DNA of 64,000 nt from Gammaproteobacteria bacterium Milos-ODIII6 (GTDB lineage: Bacteria > Pseudomonadota > Gammaproteobacteria > Chromatiales > Chromatiaceae), in the NCBI GenBank assembly GCA_029228645.1, contig JAPTHR010000012.1, positions 40,324 to 104,323 of the forward strand, in the 5' to 3' direction. A program made the translations under genes and the position numbers. Each line of letters opens with the position of its first letter. Positions within the stretch are counted from its first letter, which is position 1. Positions 28,978 through 38,367 of the stretch are shown here, piece after piece. Under the pieces are notes generated by a model. It was not told the DNA's origin, did not search any database, and saw only the letters and a program-made list of their open reading frames with translations.

Positions 28978-29079
28978 GGGCGGCGGCACAGGACTGGCAC
29001 AGCCAAGTGCCCGCCTGGAGGCACGCGAGCGCCGTTCACGCCATTCCCTGCGCACGCCTTCCTGCTACAATCTGACCCG

Positions 29080-30066
29080 ATGCACGGCAGGCAACACCAC
29101 AACATTCAGCTCAACGAAGAGGGTGGTCTCCGTCATTTCCTCACCATAGACGGACTCGGCCGCGATCTCCTCACACGCATTCTGGACACTGCCGAGTCTT
29201 TCGCCACGCTGCCCGGACGACCGGTAAAAAAGGTCCCGGCTCTGCGCGGGCGCATCATCACAAACCTGTTTTTCGAAAACAGCACCCGCACACGCACCAC
29301 CTTCGAACTGGCGGCCAAGCGTCTCTCTGCGGATGTCCTGAATTTCAATGTCAGCACCTCCGCCACCAGCAAGGGGGAGACCCTACTCGACACCCTGCGC
29401 AACATCGAGGCGATGCACTGCGAGATGTTCGTGGTCCGGCACAATGAATCCGGGGCAGCCCATTTCATCGCGCGTCACGCCGCCCCCGGGGTCAGCGTGA
29501 TCAATGCGGGCGACGGGCGGCATGCCCATCCCACCCAGGCGATGCTCGACATGTTCACCATCCGAAAACACAAAGGGGATTTCACCCCTCTGCGGGTGGC
29601 CATCGTGGGCGACATCCTGCATTCCCGGGTCGCGCGCTCCCAGATCCTCGCCCTCAACACGCTCGGCGTCACCGAGGTGCGGGTGGTCGGTCCGCGGACC
29701 CTGATCCCGACGGACGCCAGGGCCCTGGGCGTACACGTCTATCACGACCTCGACGAGGGCCTGCGCGAAGTCGACGTCGTCATCATGCTGCGTCTCCAGA
29801 AAGAGCGCATGGCGGGCGCATTGCTTCCAAGCGAGGAGGAGTATTTCCGCCTCTACGGCCTGACCAACGAGCGTCTCGAGGCGGCAAAACCGGACGCCAT
29901 CGTGATGCACCCGGGTCCGATGAACCGGAGTGTGGAAATGGACTCCGAGGTCGCGGATGGACCGCGCTCGGTGATTCTGCAACAGGTGAGCTACGGGATC
30001 GCCGTGCGCATGGCAATCATGTCGATGTGCATGCAGACCTTCGAGGCCGACGGGAGGCCCGCATGA
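29080..30066 (+). CDS. pyrB: Aspartate carbamoyltransferase catalytic chain
   Basis: First committed step of pyrimidine synthesis: carbamoyl phosphate plus aspartate to carbamoyl aspartate. The 328 aa protein has the carbamoyl-phosphate motif [15 protein letters not shown] (about 68-82), [15 protein letters not shown], and [14 protein letters not shown] (about 148-161). The N-terminal extension ([17 protein letters not shown]) matches the longer Pseudomonas-type chain that pairs with PyrC'. The start has no strong ribosome-binding site. It overlaps pyrC' by four bases (ATGA). Confidence 0.97.
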   Translation: MHGRQHHNIQLNEEGGLRHFLTIDGLGRDLLTRILDTAESFATLPGRPVKKVPALRGRIITNLFFENSTRTRTTFELAAKRLSADVLNFNVSTSATSKGETLLDTLRNIEAMHCEMFVVRHNESGAAHFIARHAAPGVSVINAGDGRHAHPTQAMLDMFTIRKHKGDFTPLRVAIVGDILHSRVARSQILALNTLGVTEVRVVGPRTLIPTDARALGVHVYHDLDEGLREVDVVIMLRLQKERMAGALLPSEEEYFRLYGLTNERLEAAKPDAIVMHPGPMNRSVEMDSEVADGPRSVILQQVSYGIAVRMAIMSMCMQTFEADGRPA

Positions 30067-31337
30067 ATGTCAGCATCGTCAAAGGGCGCATTATCGACCC
30101 GGCGAATGGTGTCGACCGTCAGGCCGATCTGCACATACACGCGCAACAGATCGTCGCGATCGGTGATCCACCGGAAGGCTTCGTGGCGCACGAAACGATC
30201 GAGGCCGAAGGCAAAGTTGTCTGTCCAGGCCTGGTCGATATCGCCGCTTCGCTGCGCGAACCGGGTCCTTCCGTGAAGGGTTCGATCGGGAGCGAGACCC
30301 TGGCAGCGGCGAAAGGCGGGATCACCACTCTGGTCTGCACCCCGGACACCCACCCACCAATCGACAGCCCCGCGGTCATGGAACTGATCCACCGTACCGC
30401 GCGCAAACTGCGACGCGCCCGGGTCCTGACGACTGCCGCATTGACGCAAGGCCTGGAAGGCCAGCAGCTGTCCAATATGGCGGCGCTGAAAGCGGCCGGC
30501 TGCGTCGCCCTGGGCAATGCACGTGCGCCGCTGGCGAACACCCTGGTGGAGCGACGCGCCCTGGAGTACGCGACCACCTTTGGGATCACGGTCATGCTCG
30601 CGCCGGAAGACCGCCACCTGCGCGCAGGCGGCTGCGCCCACGAGGGCGCGGTGGCAACCCGCCTCGGTTTGCCTGGAATCCCCTCTGCCGCCGAAACGGT
30701 GGCTGTGGCGCGCGACCTCGCGCTGGCCGAACACACCGGGGCGCGGGTGCACTTCCGCGCACTCTCGAGCGCGGGTTCAGCACGCATGCTGCGCGAGGCG
30801 CAGGCGGCAAAACTGGCGGTCAGCGCCGACGTGGCCGCGCACCAGTTACACCTCACCGAAATGGATATCGAGGACTTCGATGCCAACTGCCACGTCGCCC
30901 CGCCGCTACGCACCCTCTCCGACCGTGAAGCGCTGCGCCAGGCGGTGGCGGACGGCACGATTGCCGCCATCTGTTCCGATCACCAACCGCACGAACCCGA
31001 CGCCAAGGAGGCCCCGTACCCGGAAACCGAAGCCGGCATTTCCGGCCTGGAAACACTGCTCGCCCTGACCCTGCGGCTCGCCGAGGAGGGCCTGCTGTCG
31101 CTGAACGACGCGATCGCGCGGGTCACCTGCGGACCCGCCGACCTGCTTGGTCTGCCCTATGGCCGGCTCGGGGTTGGCTCGGCGGCGGATATCTGCATTT
31201 TTGATCCGGCGCTGAACTGGACCCTGAATCCCCAGGAGATGCTCAGCGAGGGACACAATACGCCCTTCGCCGGCTGGGAGTTCCGCGGCGCCGTGACACA
31301 CACCTTGTTCAACGGACGCCTGGTCTACCGCCGCTGA
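30063..31337 (+). CDS. pyrC: Dihydroorotase-like protein, probably catalytically inactive (PyrC')
   Basis: A 424 aa amidohydrolase-fold protein close to type I dihydroorotase. The place where active enzymes have the zinc-binding DxHxHxRxPG reads [18 protein letters not shown], so both histidines of the HxH pair are missing; other landmarks ([34 protein letters not shown]) remain. This is the known pattern of the noncatalytic PyrC' of Pseudomonas, which assembles with PyrB and is required for ATCase activity. The four-base overlap with pyrB supports that partnership. A real dihydroorotase must be encoded elsewhere. Confidence 0.92.
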   Translation: MNVSIVKGRIIDPANGVDRQADLHIHAQQIVAIGDPPEGFVAHETIEAEGKVVCPGLVDIAASLREPGPSVKGSIGSETLAAAKGGITTLVCTPDTHPPIDSPAVMELIHRTARKLRRARVLTTAALTQGLEGQQLSNMAALKAAGCVALGNARAPLANTLVERRALEYATTFGITVMLAPEDRHLRAGGCAHEGAVATRLGLPGIPSAAETVAVARDLALAEHTGARVHFRALSSAGSARMLREAQAAKLAVSADVAAHQLHLTEMDIEDFDANCHVAPPLRTLSDREALRQAVADGTIAAICSDHQPHEPDAKEAPYPETEAGISGLETLLALTLRLAEEGLLSLNDAIARVTCGPADLLGLPYGRLGVGSAADICIFDPALNWTLNPQEMLSEGHNTPFAGWEFRGAVTHTLFNGRLVYRR

Positions 31338-31486
31338 CCGGAACGTCGCGAGGAGAACGGCGTTTCTTGACCTGGGACAAAGACCATACAAACAACATGG
31401 TCTATCTTCTCTCCCCGAGATCGCATCCTGTCGTCGCTTTCTCCGTCGCTTTGACGATGCCAATCTCACTCTCATGACCAATTGTC

Positions 31487-31513
31487 ACCCGCTCCCTCAG
31501 CGGGTGTTTTTTT
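31487..31513 (+). terminator. Rho-independent terminator, end of the pyr operon
   Basis: ACCCGCT (31487-31493), loop CCCTC, AGCGGGT (31499-31505), then G and seven T (31507-31513). It lies 150 bases after pyrC' and before the CoA-binding-protein gene. The 31338-31486 stretch has a small AGACCAT/ATGGTCT hairpin (31381-31403) and nothing else I could assign. Confidence 0.9.
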
Positions 31514-31616
31514 GCCCGGAGAGCGGCCGCACGCGGCCCTGACGGGCCTGTACAGTGCCTCTCAGACATCCCCCTCGGGCGGGCCGGCGTGGGCGGGCTC
31601 CTGATATGATTCGCAC

Positions 31617-31991
31617 ATGAGCAAATCTGATCACCATGTGGCGGTGTTGGGCGCCAGCCCCAAACCCGCCCGCTATGCCAACCAGGCTATCCGCCTGCTG
31701 CTGCAACACGGTTACCGCATCACGCCGATACACCCCCGTTTCGAGGAAATCGAGGGACTGCGCGTGGCCAACGACCTCGAATCGGTCGAACTGCCCATCC
31801 ATACCCTGACCCTGTACGTGGGGCCTGAGCGCCTCGCCACGCAGATACCGGACCTGGTGAAACTCGCTCCCGGTCGCGTGATTTTCAACCCCGGGACCGA
31901 ATCCCGCGCCCTGCAGGAGGCCCTGGATGCGGCCGGGATCGAGTGGTTCGAGGCCTGTACCCTGGTGATGCTGCGTACCGGGCAGTTCTGA
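31617..31991 (+). CDS. CoA-binding domain protein (YccU-like)
   Basis: A 124 aa single-domain protein with the Rossmann CoA-binding fold: HVAVLGASPKPARYANQAIRLLLQHGYRITPIHPRF is the nucleotide-binding part, and FNPGTESRALQEALDAAGIEWFEACTLVML the family's C-terminal segment. Function of stand-alone members is not established. Its TGA overlaps the greB ATG by one base, so the two are coupled. Confidence 0.88.
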   Translation: MSKSDHHVAVLGASPKPARYANQAIRLLLQHGYRITPIHPRFEEIEGLRVANDLESVELPIHTLTLYVGPERLATQIPDLVKLAPGRVIFNPGTESRALQEALDAAGIEWFEACTLVMLRTGQF

Positions 31992-32482
31992 TGGGCCGCT
32001 ACCGGCCGCCCGCACCGCCGGCATCGCCCTACATCACGCGGGAGGGTTTCGACAGGCTCAAGAGCGAGGAGAAGGACCTTTGGCTGAGACGCCGCGAAGT
32101 AGTCAAACACCTCTCCGCAGCGGCGGCCGAGGGCGACCGCTCCGAAAACGCGGAATATATCTACCGCAAGAAGCAGCTGCGCGAAATGGACCGACGCATC
32201 CGCTACCTGCAGAAGCGCCTGCCGGAGCTCAGGATCGTGGAGCATTCGCCAGAGGATCGCGCGCGCGTTTTCTTCGGCGCCTGGGTCACCCTGGAGGGCC
32301 TGCAGGGGGAATCCTGCAGCTACCGCATCGTCGGCAGCGATGAGTTCGACCCGGCACGCAACTGGATCAGCGTCGACTCGCCAATGGCGCGCGCGCTCCT
32401 GAAGCGGGCCATCGATGACGTGGTGGCAGTCCGCCTGCCGGACGGGATGGCCGAGTATGAAATCGTCGAAATCCGCTACTGA
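31991..32482 (+). CDS. greB: Transcription elongation factor GreB
   Basis: Rescues backtracked RNA polymerase by stimulating transcript cleavage. The 163 aa protein has the N-terminal coiled coil (YITREGFDRLKSEEKDLW... to KRLPELRIVE, about 16-80) with the acidic tip AAAEGDRSENAEY that carries the catalytic Asp/Glu, and a C-terminal FKBP-like domain (VFFGAWVTLE, RIVGSDEFD, SVDSPMARALL). The YITREGF start and basic character fit GreB rather than GreA. ATG at 31991 overlaps the previous stop; an upstream in-frame start is not needed. Confidence 0.94.
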   Translation: MGRYRPPAPPASPYITREGFDRLKSEEKDLWLRRREVVKHLSAAAAEGDRSENAEYIYRKKQLREMDRRIRYLQKRLPELRIVEHSPEDRARVFFGAWVTLEGLQGESCSYRIVGSDEFDPARNWISVDSPMARALLKRAIDDVVAVRLPDGMAEYEIVEIRY

Positions 32483-32719
32483 GCCGCTCGCACGAGTGAT
32501 CGCAGCCCAGCGCCGAGCCCCATCCGCGCCGCCGGGCTCCACCCGTGCGTTGCATTCAGCGCCCGACCTGCGGTCAACAGAAACGGTTCGGCGCCCTGGC
32601 ACAAGGCGAAAGCAGCCTGGGCTTCGGAAATCGACCCCGGGCCATGCGTCTGGAGAGCCGGCGCGCTTCGGGCTCAGCCTGCTTATTCGCCGATCCGCAC
32701 TGCACAGAGGAAGTAAGGG
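32483..32719. other. Gap between greB and the YbaN-like gene, no supported gene
   Basis: 237 bases. An open frame from a GTG at 32545 reads RCIQRPTCGQQKRFG... and continues through the next gene in another frame, without a ribosome-binding site or any match I recognise. The end of the stretch provides AGGAAGTAAGGG, the ribosome-binding site for the following gene. Confidence 0.5.
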
Positions 32720-33124
32720 GTGAAGCCAAAACTCGCTTATCTGCTGCTTGGCTGGACCTGTGTCACGCTCGGGTTCATCGGGGCATTCGTGCCACTTCTG
32801 CCGACCACGGTATTCCTGCTGATCGCGGCCTGGGCATTTGCGCGCAGTTCTCCCCGCTGGCACCAGTGGCTGCGCGACCACCCCCGTTTCGGCTCGGCGG
32901 TGCGCGCCTGGGAGGAACATCGGGCGATGTCGGCACGCGCCAAGCGTATCGCGCTGGTCGCCCTCGCTGTGTCCTGGGGGATCACGGCCCTGATCTTCGG
33001 GCCGTTTTCCTGGGTGGCGCTGATCGCGGGGCTGTGTCTCACAGGCGTCGCGATCTACATTGCCCGGATCCCACTACTGGAGTCCACGACAGCAGGATCC
33101 CCTGCTCAACGGACGCTTGAATAA
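32720..33124 (+). CDS. DUF454 (YbaN) family inner-membrane protein
   Basis: A 134 aa protein with N-terminal paired membrane segments (YLLLGWTCVTLGFIGAFVPLLPTTVFLLIAAWAFA) and another pair near residues 75-110 (RIALVALAVSWGITALIFGPFSWVALIAGLCLTGVAI). The GAFVPLLPTTVFLLIAAW...RSSPR signature defines the YbaN/DUF454 family of unknown function. GTG start with a strong AGGAAG upstream. Confidence 0.92.
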   Translation: MKPKLAYLLLGWTCVTLGFIGAFVPLLPTTVFLLIAAWAFARSSPRWHQWLRDHPRFGSAVRAWEEHRAMSARAKRIALVALAVSWGITALIFGPFSWVALIAGLCLTGVAIYIARIPLLESTTAGSPAQRTLE

Positions 33125-33180
33125 GGGGTCCGGCGCCCCTAGATTGACTTCCGTACTCCCCATCAAAACAGGTAGCAAAC

Positions 33181-34050
33181 GTGCGTATCCTCTTATTTCT
33201 CGCGACCAACGTGGCGGTATTGGCGGTCATCAGCGTGGTATTCCGGCTGCTTGGCTTCGACGACCTGCTGGCAGCGAACGGCGTCGACCTCGACCTGCAG
33301 GCCCTGTTGGTCTATTCCGCGATCATCGGCTTTTCGGGTTCCCTGATCTCCCTGTTCATGTCCAAGTTCATGGCCAAGCGGAGCATGGGCGTCCAGCTGA
33401 TCGACCAACCGCACAACGAGGCCGAACACTGGTTGGTCGACACGGTTACCCGCCAGGCCCAGGCGAGTGGCATCGGCATGCCGGAGGTCGGGATCTTCGA
33501 AGGACCGGCGAATGCCTTCGCGACCGGCTGGAACCGCAACGACGCCCTGGTGGCCGTCAGCACCGGCCTGCTTCAGGAAATGAATCGCGACGAGGTGGAG
33601 GCAGTCCTGGCACACGAGATCAGTCACGTCGCAAACGGCGACATGGTCACCCTGAGCCTGATCCAGGGCGTGGTGAACACCTTCGTGGTGTTCCTCTCCC
33701 GCGTCGTTGGCCACATCGTCGACCGGGTCGTGCTCAAGAACGAACGCGGCCATGGGATCGGCTTCTTCATCACCTCCATGATCGCGCAGGTGGTTCTCGG
33801 CATCCTGGCATCGATGATCGTGATGTGGTTCTCCCGGTGGCGGGAATACCGTGCCGACGCTGGCGCCGCCGAGCTTGCCGGCAGGCAGAAAATGATCTCC
33901 GCCCTGCGTCGCCTGCAACAGTCGCACTCGACCGAGCCGCTGCCGGACGAGATGGCCGCCTTCGGCATCAGTGGCGGCAAGGTCGCCGCGCTGTTCGCCA
34001 GCCACCCACCGCTCGAGGACCGTATCGCCGCGCTACAAAGCCGGAGGTAG
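33181..34050 (+). CDS. htpX: Membrane zinc metalloprotease HtpX
   Basis: Inner-membrane protease of the M48 family involved in quality control of misfolded membrane proteins. The 289 aa length is normal. Two N-terminal membrane segments ([36 protein letters not shown]), then [16 protein letters not shown] with the HExxH zinc motif (about residue 143), two further membrane helices, and the third ligand in [20 protein letters not shown] start. The 3' end overlaps the convergent HIT-like gene by 18 bases. Confidence 0.96.
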   Translation: MRILLFLATNVAVLAVISVVFRLLGFDDLLAANGVDLDLQALLVYSAIIGFSGSLISLFMSKFMAKRSMGVQLIDQPHNEAEHWLVDTVTRQAQASGIGMPEVGIFEGPANAFATGWNRNDALVAVSTGLLQEMNRDEVEAVLAHEISHVANGDMVTLSLIQGVVNTFVVFLSRVVGHIVDRVVLKNERGHGIGFFITSMIAQVVLGILASMIVMWFSRWREYRADAGAAELAGRQKMISALRRLQQSHSTEPLPDEMAAFGISGGKVAALFASHPPLEDRIAALQSRR

Positions 34051-35088
34051 GTTCAGCAGCGCCATCTCGCCCGAGATGGCCTGCTCGTCCAGGTTCCGGA
34101 AGTCCTGCTCGTTGAAGGTGGTCAAAGAGCCCGCGAGTTCAGACCAGGCGAAGCCACTGGTCCAGGGCGAGTGCTGGTAGCTCCCCTGCACGCGGCGCAT
34201 CAGCACATACACGCATCCGGGGCGATAGAGCAGGTTGAAAGCCCGGTTCTGCTCCTGCAGGCCGGACAAGGCACGCCAGGCCTCACCGCAGTCCTGGAAC
34301 CGCTCACAGGCCAGGGGGTAGGCCTCTCCACCGCCATTGTGCTGCCACCGGCCGGCCTCCACCGGATAGCCGTTTCCCGGGTGAACAAACATCTGGAAAT
34401 GCTGATGGTTGACTGACGCATAGGCGCCATAGCTGTTGTACCCGAACCCCAGGCCGGGCAGCGCTACCCCGGCGTGTTCACACAAATCCCACACCAGCTG
34501 GTGATCGTCTTCGGACAGAAACTGCGGGGTGTTGGATTCCGGCTCCACCACCAGCAGCGCATGCAGATGGGCAAACGGGAACTTGTTGTACAGCAGGCGA
34601 CAGTCGCGCTTCAGGAGATGTCCTTCCCAGAGCACCTCTTTCATCAGGAAGGGACGGTTGAAGTGGAAGCCGTTGGGGTCGAAGGGTTGAAAGACCCGCT
34701 CCACCCGCGCGCTCGCCATGCGCGGCGGACGCAGGGCGCGCAGCAGATTGAACTGCAGCTGGAAACGACCGACGTCGCGGAACCGGGTCAGGGGAAGCTC
34801 GTGCAGTCCCAGGGCCATGAGCCTGAGAAACACATCGACATCGTCTGCGGCGTCGCCCGCTTGCCTGCCGGCACGCAGGGTTGCGCGCAACGTGGTCGCT
34901 GCGCGCTCGAATCGTTGCTCCAGGCGGCCTATGAGTCGCGGATGAATCGCCGCATCGTAGCTGGCATTGGCCAGCACCAGGATGAATACACCCAAGCCGT
35001 GGTTTGCCTCGAGCAGCTGCTCGAGCCCCTCCTCGAAACGCTGCCGCAGCTGATCCATTTCCCGGAAAAGGTCCGGCAGATCACTCAT
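34033..35088 (-). CDS. GalT/Apa-type HIT-superfamily nucleotidyltransferase-like protein
   Basis: A 351 aa soluble protein. The N-terminal about 130 residues are helical ([22 protein letters not shown]...). The core has [32 protein letters not shown] and, near residue 220-245, [23 protein letters not shown]. The NHxHFQ motif is typical of the nucleotidyltransferase/phosphorylase branch (GalT, Ap4A phosphorylase, GDP-galactose phosphorylase), with the central His as nucleophile. The substrate cannot be read from sequence. ATG 35088 overlaps the yidD stop by eight bases, so the pair is translated together. Confidence 0.7.
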   Translation of the reverse strand: MSDLPDLFREMDQLRQRFEEGLEQLLEANHGLGVFILVLANASYDAAIHPRLIGRLEQRFERAATTLRATLRAGRQAGDAADDVDVFLRLMALGLHELPLTRFRDVGRFQLQFNLLRALRPPRMASARVERVFQPFDPNGFHFNRPFLMKEVLWEGHLLKRDCRLLYNKFPFAHLHALLVVEPESNTPQFLSEDDHQLVWDLCEHAGVALPGLGFGYNSYGAYASVNHQHFQMFVHPGNGYPVEAGRWQHNGGGEAYPLACERFQDCGEAWRALSGLQEQNRAFNLLYRPGCVYVLMRRVQGSYQHSPWTSGFAWSELAGSLTTFNEQDFRNLDEQAISGEMALLNLPPAL

Positions 35089-35320
35089 GGCGGCAATTGG
35101 CATGCGGAGGATCGGGTACCGGATCGACCCCACCCTCGTGCCAGGGATGGCAACGCGAGACCCGCTTGAGGCCCATCCAGATACCGCGCAAGGGTCCCCA
35201 TTTTTCCATCGCCTCGATGGTGTAGGCCGAGCAACTCGGATAGTAGCGACAGTTGTTTCCGAGGATCGGACTGATCAGCAGCTGGTAGCCGCGCACCAGC
35301 AAAATGAGAATACGTTTCAT
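35081..35320 (-). CDS. yidD: Membrane protein insertion efficiency factor YidD
   Basis: A 79 aa small protein with [38 protein letters not shown], the YidD signature with three conserved cysteines, then [24 protein letters not shown]. It assists YidC-dependent insertion in other bacteria. Unusually it is not beside rnpA-yidC-trmE here; a separate yidD location is seen in some lineages. The start at 35320 begins the conserved region; an ATG three codons upstream is possible. Confidence 0.92.
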   Translation of the reverse strand: MKRILILLVRGYQLLISPILGNNCRYYPSCSAYTIEAMEKWGPLRGIWMGLKRVSRCHPWHEGGVDPVPDPPHANCRHE

Positions 35321-35430
35321 GCCGTCCATTCTATCCCAAGCCAATCGCTCTCCGCGTTCGCGTGCCGCCGATCTTGCCGGCGCACCAAACCCGGCGGCAT
35401 GTCGTACCCAGCGGCTGGTAGAATCGGCGC

Positions 35431-35988
35431 ATGCACGGCAGTCTCTATTTGACCCCCCGGGACCCACAGCAGCTGCCCGACCCGGTTGCCGTGTCGGATG
35501 TCCTTGCAGCACTCCAAATCCAGGGCGCGCTGCTCTCCGAAGCACCCGAAAAACAGGTGCGGGCCGCGGGAGAGGGGTTTACCCGGCACGTGATCTATGC
35601 CGGTTGCTCGCCACACCTGCGCTTCGAGCCCGAACGACCACATGACAGGGCTTTCTGTCACGTCGCGCTGCTGGGCCCCTATCCGGAACCGGAAGTGTTC
35701 ACCGGAGAAAACACGGTCATCCCGCGCTGCCCGCGATGCCGTGGACGCCTCAGTGACTGGCAGAAGCAATTCCACGGCGGAAAGCTATCCTGTGGGAACT
35801 GCGGCCATACCTCGGCGGCCTGGGAGGTCGACTGGCGGCAACATGCCGCCAGCGGCCGCTACCTCATCGAGCTGCGCAACGTCTTCCCGGCTGAAGCCTC
35901 GCCCAGCGACCAGTTGATGGGCGCCTTGCAGCAAGCGACAGGAATGCAGTGGACCTCTGCCTGGTCAGGCATGAGTCCTGAACCCTGA
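35431..35988 (+). CDS. Hypothetical protein with zinc-ribbon
   Basis: A 185 aa protein I cannot name. The centre carries [11 protein letters not shown]...KLSCGNCG (about residues 100-130), four cysteines in CxxC pairs that look like a zinc ribbon. Upstream is [23 protein letters not shown]; downstream a [30 protein letters not shown] segment. No membrane helix or signal peptide. Divergent from yidD and convergent with the GGDEF gene. Confidence 0.6.
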   Translation: MHGSLYLTPRDPQQLPDPVAVSDVLAALQIQGALLSEAPEKQVRAAGEGFTRHVIYAGCSPHLRFEPERPHDRAFCHVALLGPYPEPEVFTGENTVIPRCPRCRGRLSDWQKQFHGGKLSCGNCGHTSAAWEVDWRQHAASGRYLIELRNVFPAEASPSDQLMGALQQATGMQWTSAWSGMSPEP

Positions 35989-36013
35989 GACACCCGCTGC
36001 GGCCAACGGGGAT

Positions 36014-37543
36014 TCAGGGCGCGAGCAGGCAGCGGTTCTTGCCCTCCCGCTTGGCCTGATACATGGCCTGATCGGCGCGCTCGAACATGCCCTCGAACAT
36101 CTCGCCGTCGCAGGCGACCGAGACGCCTCCGGATACCGTGAGGGGAACCGGCTTGTTTTTGGATTGCATCCCAATCGCAGCGACCCGGGTGCGCAAGCCA
36201 TCCGCCAGCCGCAGGGCGGCATCAGCATCGACCCCGGGCAACAGAACAACCATCTCTTCCCCCCCGTAGCGCGCGATGAAATCGCCTTCCCGCAAACCCT
36301 CGGAGAGCTGTTTGGCTACCCGGGCCAGGGCACGGTCGCCGGTCTTGTGTCCAAAAAGGTCGTTAACTCTCTTGAAGTTGTCGACATCGAACACGACGAC
36401 TGCCAGAGGCTGGCCGCTACCTTGTCGATTCTCCAGTTCCTTGAGCGCACGCGCCTCGAGGGCCCGCCGGTTGGGTAATCCGGTCAGGGTGTCGCGCATG
36501 GCCTGGTTGCGGCTCTCCTCCACCTGGCGACGCAGCGCTAGCGCCTCCTGCTCGAGCGCGCTCAGCTGACCCTGCATCTCAGCCGCCTGGCGACTGGCCA
36601 TTTCACTGCGCTCGCTCTCCCCATCGAGATGGGAGGAGACGTGCCGCTGGATCCGGTCGAGTGAATCGAGCACATGCTGGCGCAACTCGGGCAGCGCCTG
36701 CCCGGTACGCATACTGGCAGAAAGATCGCCCATCTCCTCGCTCACCATGCGGCCCAGTCGAGCCCCGCTGTCGCGCGACGACTGGCGGCGCGCATCGTCA
36801 CTCGACATGTAGGTGTCGAAGATCTGCAGGCGCTGCGTGAGTTGCTCCAGGAAGGCATTCGAGGCCTCCGCATCCTGGTGGGCGCGATCGAGGACGGTTG
36901 CCGCCATTCCGCTGATCTCGCGCACCACCCCGAGCCACGCATCCTCCGGCGCCGCCCCCTGCAGGCGGCCACGCAGATCGGCAACCCGATCGCCGATACC
37001 CTGTGGCCACTCGATCGAGCCAATGATATCGATCAGAAGTTCATTCGGGCTGCGCGCCTCCGAGCGCTGCAGAAGCCGCCCAAGCAGGCCTCCCTTACGC
37101 GCCGGCTCGGGCTCTTCGGGAGGCTTTGCCCCAAACAGTAGCTGCGCCAGTTCGTCGACCTCTGGGTCGCTTGCCGCATCCGGCGAGCGGGCGAGCTTGC
37201 GCCACAGCCGCTGAGCAGTCTTCGCCTGCGCCTTCGGAATACGGGAACGGTTCAGGAGACGTCCGAGCAGATCACCCCTGTGGCGCTCGTCCTGGGCCTT
37301 GAGAAGCGCGTCACCGAGTTTCTGGGCCTGCGCGACCAGGCGCACACTGTCTCCCTTTCGGGCGGTCTCGCGCACCCGCTCCAAGTGCGGGTCGAGATGG
37401 GCATCAAAACCGGTAGCCGCGACACACAGGCGGGTGATCAGGCGCAGCAGTTCCTGTTCGGCCGACTGGAAACGTTTGTCAGCCTTCTCCGCCTGCTCGG
37501 ACAGCTGCAGGTAGCGATCGCGCCATTGATCTCCTTGCGACAC
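36014..37543 (-). CDS. Diguanylate cyclase (GGDEF) with long helical N-terminus
   Basis: A 509 aa cyclic-di-GMP synthase. The first about 330 residues are helical with predicted coiled coils (about residues 1-40 and 295-345) and no membrane segment. The GGDEF domain starts near RDTLTGLPNRRAL (about 350), with VVVFDVDNFKRVNDLFGH and the active GGEEM motif near 430. RxxD (REGD), the product-inhibition site, lies five residues before it. GTG 37543 is preferred because GAGGT precedes it by a few bases and it follows the neighbouring stop; an ATG at 37582 would overlap that gene by 32 bases. The input signal is unknown. Confidence 0.88.
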   Translation of the reverse strand: MSQGDQWRDRYLQLSEQAEKADKRFQSAEQELLRLITRLCVAATGFDAHLDPHLERVRETARKGDSVRLVAQAQKLGDALLKAQDERHRGDLLGRLLNRSRIPKAQAKTAQRLWRKLARSPDAASDPEVDELAQLLFGAKPPEEPEPARKGGLLGRLLQRSEARSPNELLIDIIGSIEWPQGIGDRVADLRGRLQGAAPEDAWLGVVREISGMAATVLDRAHQDAEASNAFLEQLTQRLQIFDTYMSSDDARRQSSRDSGARLGRMVSEEMGDLSASMRTGQALPELRQHVLDSLDRIQRHVSSHLDGESERSEMASRQAAEMQGQLSALEQEALALRRQVEESRNQAMRDTLTGLPNRRALEARALKELENRQGSGQPLAVVVFDVDNFKRVNDLFGHKTGDRALARVAKQLSEGLREGDFIARYGGEEMVVLLPGVDADAALRLADGLRTRVAAIGMQSKNKPVPLTVSGGVSVACDGEMFEGMFERADQAMYQAKREGKNRCLLAP

Positions 37544-37550
37544 GATGACC

Positions 37551-38354
37551 TCAGGCGGCAATTTCCTGGTAGCCGGGAACATGCACTTCGATGCTGATCG
37601 GCAGGTGGTCGCTCAAAGGATAATCCAGAACGCGCGCATTGCGCACCCGCAGCGAGCGCGACACCAGGATGTGATCGATCCGCTTGACCGGCCGCCAGCT
37701 CGGGAATGTGGGCTTGGTGCAGGCCGGCTCCTTGAGATCGCTGTGGTCGATGAAACGACGGAACTCCTGCGCATCGCAGCCGGTATTCATGTCCCCCATG
37801 ACCACCAGGTTGCGCGCTTCGGAGAGCAGATCGGACAGGAAATCAAACTGGCGACGTCGCATGCGGCGGGAAAGCGCGAGGTGCAGGCTGCAGACGTACA
37901 ACGCATGCTCCCCTTCTCCAAAGCGTATAACCATCGCCCCGCGGCCGTTACCCGGGGGCAGGCGGTAGCGATTGACTTCCTGCGGCGCGAGCATGCTGAG
38001 AAAACCGTTACTGTGTTGCGCGATCATACCGATGTCGCGATTGACCTGACGGAACCAGTGCGGATAGCCGGCCCGGTGCGCCAGGTATTCGGTCATGTCC
38101 AGGAACCCGCTGCGCAGGCTGCCGGAATCGACCTCCTGCAGAGCAACCAGGTCATAGCCGCGCAAAAGCTTCGCAATCTGGTCGAGATTGTGCAGCCGCT
38201 GACGGTTGGGGAGCACGTGCCGCCAACCCTTGGTCAGGTAATGACGGTACTGGCCGGTTTCGATCCCGGCCTGGATGTTGTAGCTGAGCAGGCGAAGCAC
38301 CTGCCCATCCACGCCAGGTTCGCTCGAATTTGGCTCTCTTGCCGGACCTGACAT
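37551..38354 (-). CDS. Endonuclease/exonuclease/phosphatase (EEP) family protein
   Basis: A 267 aa metal-dependent phosphodiesterase-fold protein. Family motifs in order: RLLSYNIQAG (about 22-31), VALQEVDSG (metal Glu, about 75), VVMGDMNTG (about 180), KRIDHILVSRSL and LSDHLPISIEV (catalytic Asp-His pairs, C-terminal). No signal peptide, so cytoplasmic. ATG 38354 follows GGAAGG. It lies between dsbA and the GGDEF gene, all in the same direction; such a gene near cytochrome c4 and dsbA is common in gammaproteobacteria. The substrate (DNA or phospholipid/nucleotide) is open. Confidence 0.88.
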   Translation of the reverse strand: MSGPAREPNSSEPGVDGQVLRLLSYNIQAGIETGQYRHYLTKGWRHVLPNRQRLHNLDQIAKLLRGYDLVALQEVDSGSLRSGFLDMTEYLAHRAGYPHWFRQVNRDIGMIAQHSNGFLSMLAPQEVNRYRLPPGNGRGAMVIRFGEGEHALYVCSLHLALSRRMRRRQFDFLSDLLSEARNLVVMGDMNTGCDAQEFRRFIDHSDLKEPACTKPTFPSWRPVKRIDHILVSRSLRVRNARVLDYPLSDHLPISIEVHVPGYQEIAA

Positions 38355-38367
38355 GACCTTCCCTCGC

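Noticed and set aside
31365..31513. Candidate small RNA between pyrC' and the CoA-binding gene (TTGACC, a 7-bp AGACCAT hairpin, terminator)
   Set aside because: No matching -10 element at 16-18 bases from TTGACC; the terminator is better explained as the end of the pyr operon.
32545..33120. 191 aa frame starting at a GTG and running over the DUF454 gene
   Set aside because: No ribosome-binding site or recognised motif, and it runs out-of-frame through a well-supported membrane protein.
33158..33163. CCCCAT before htpX resembling a sigma32 -10 element
   Set aside because: No -35 box at a suitable distance; the nearest TTGACT is only 8 bases away. Heat-shock control remains possible but not supported.
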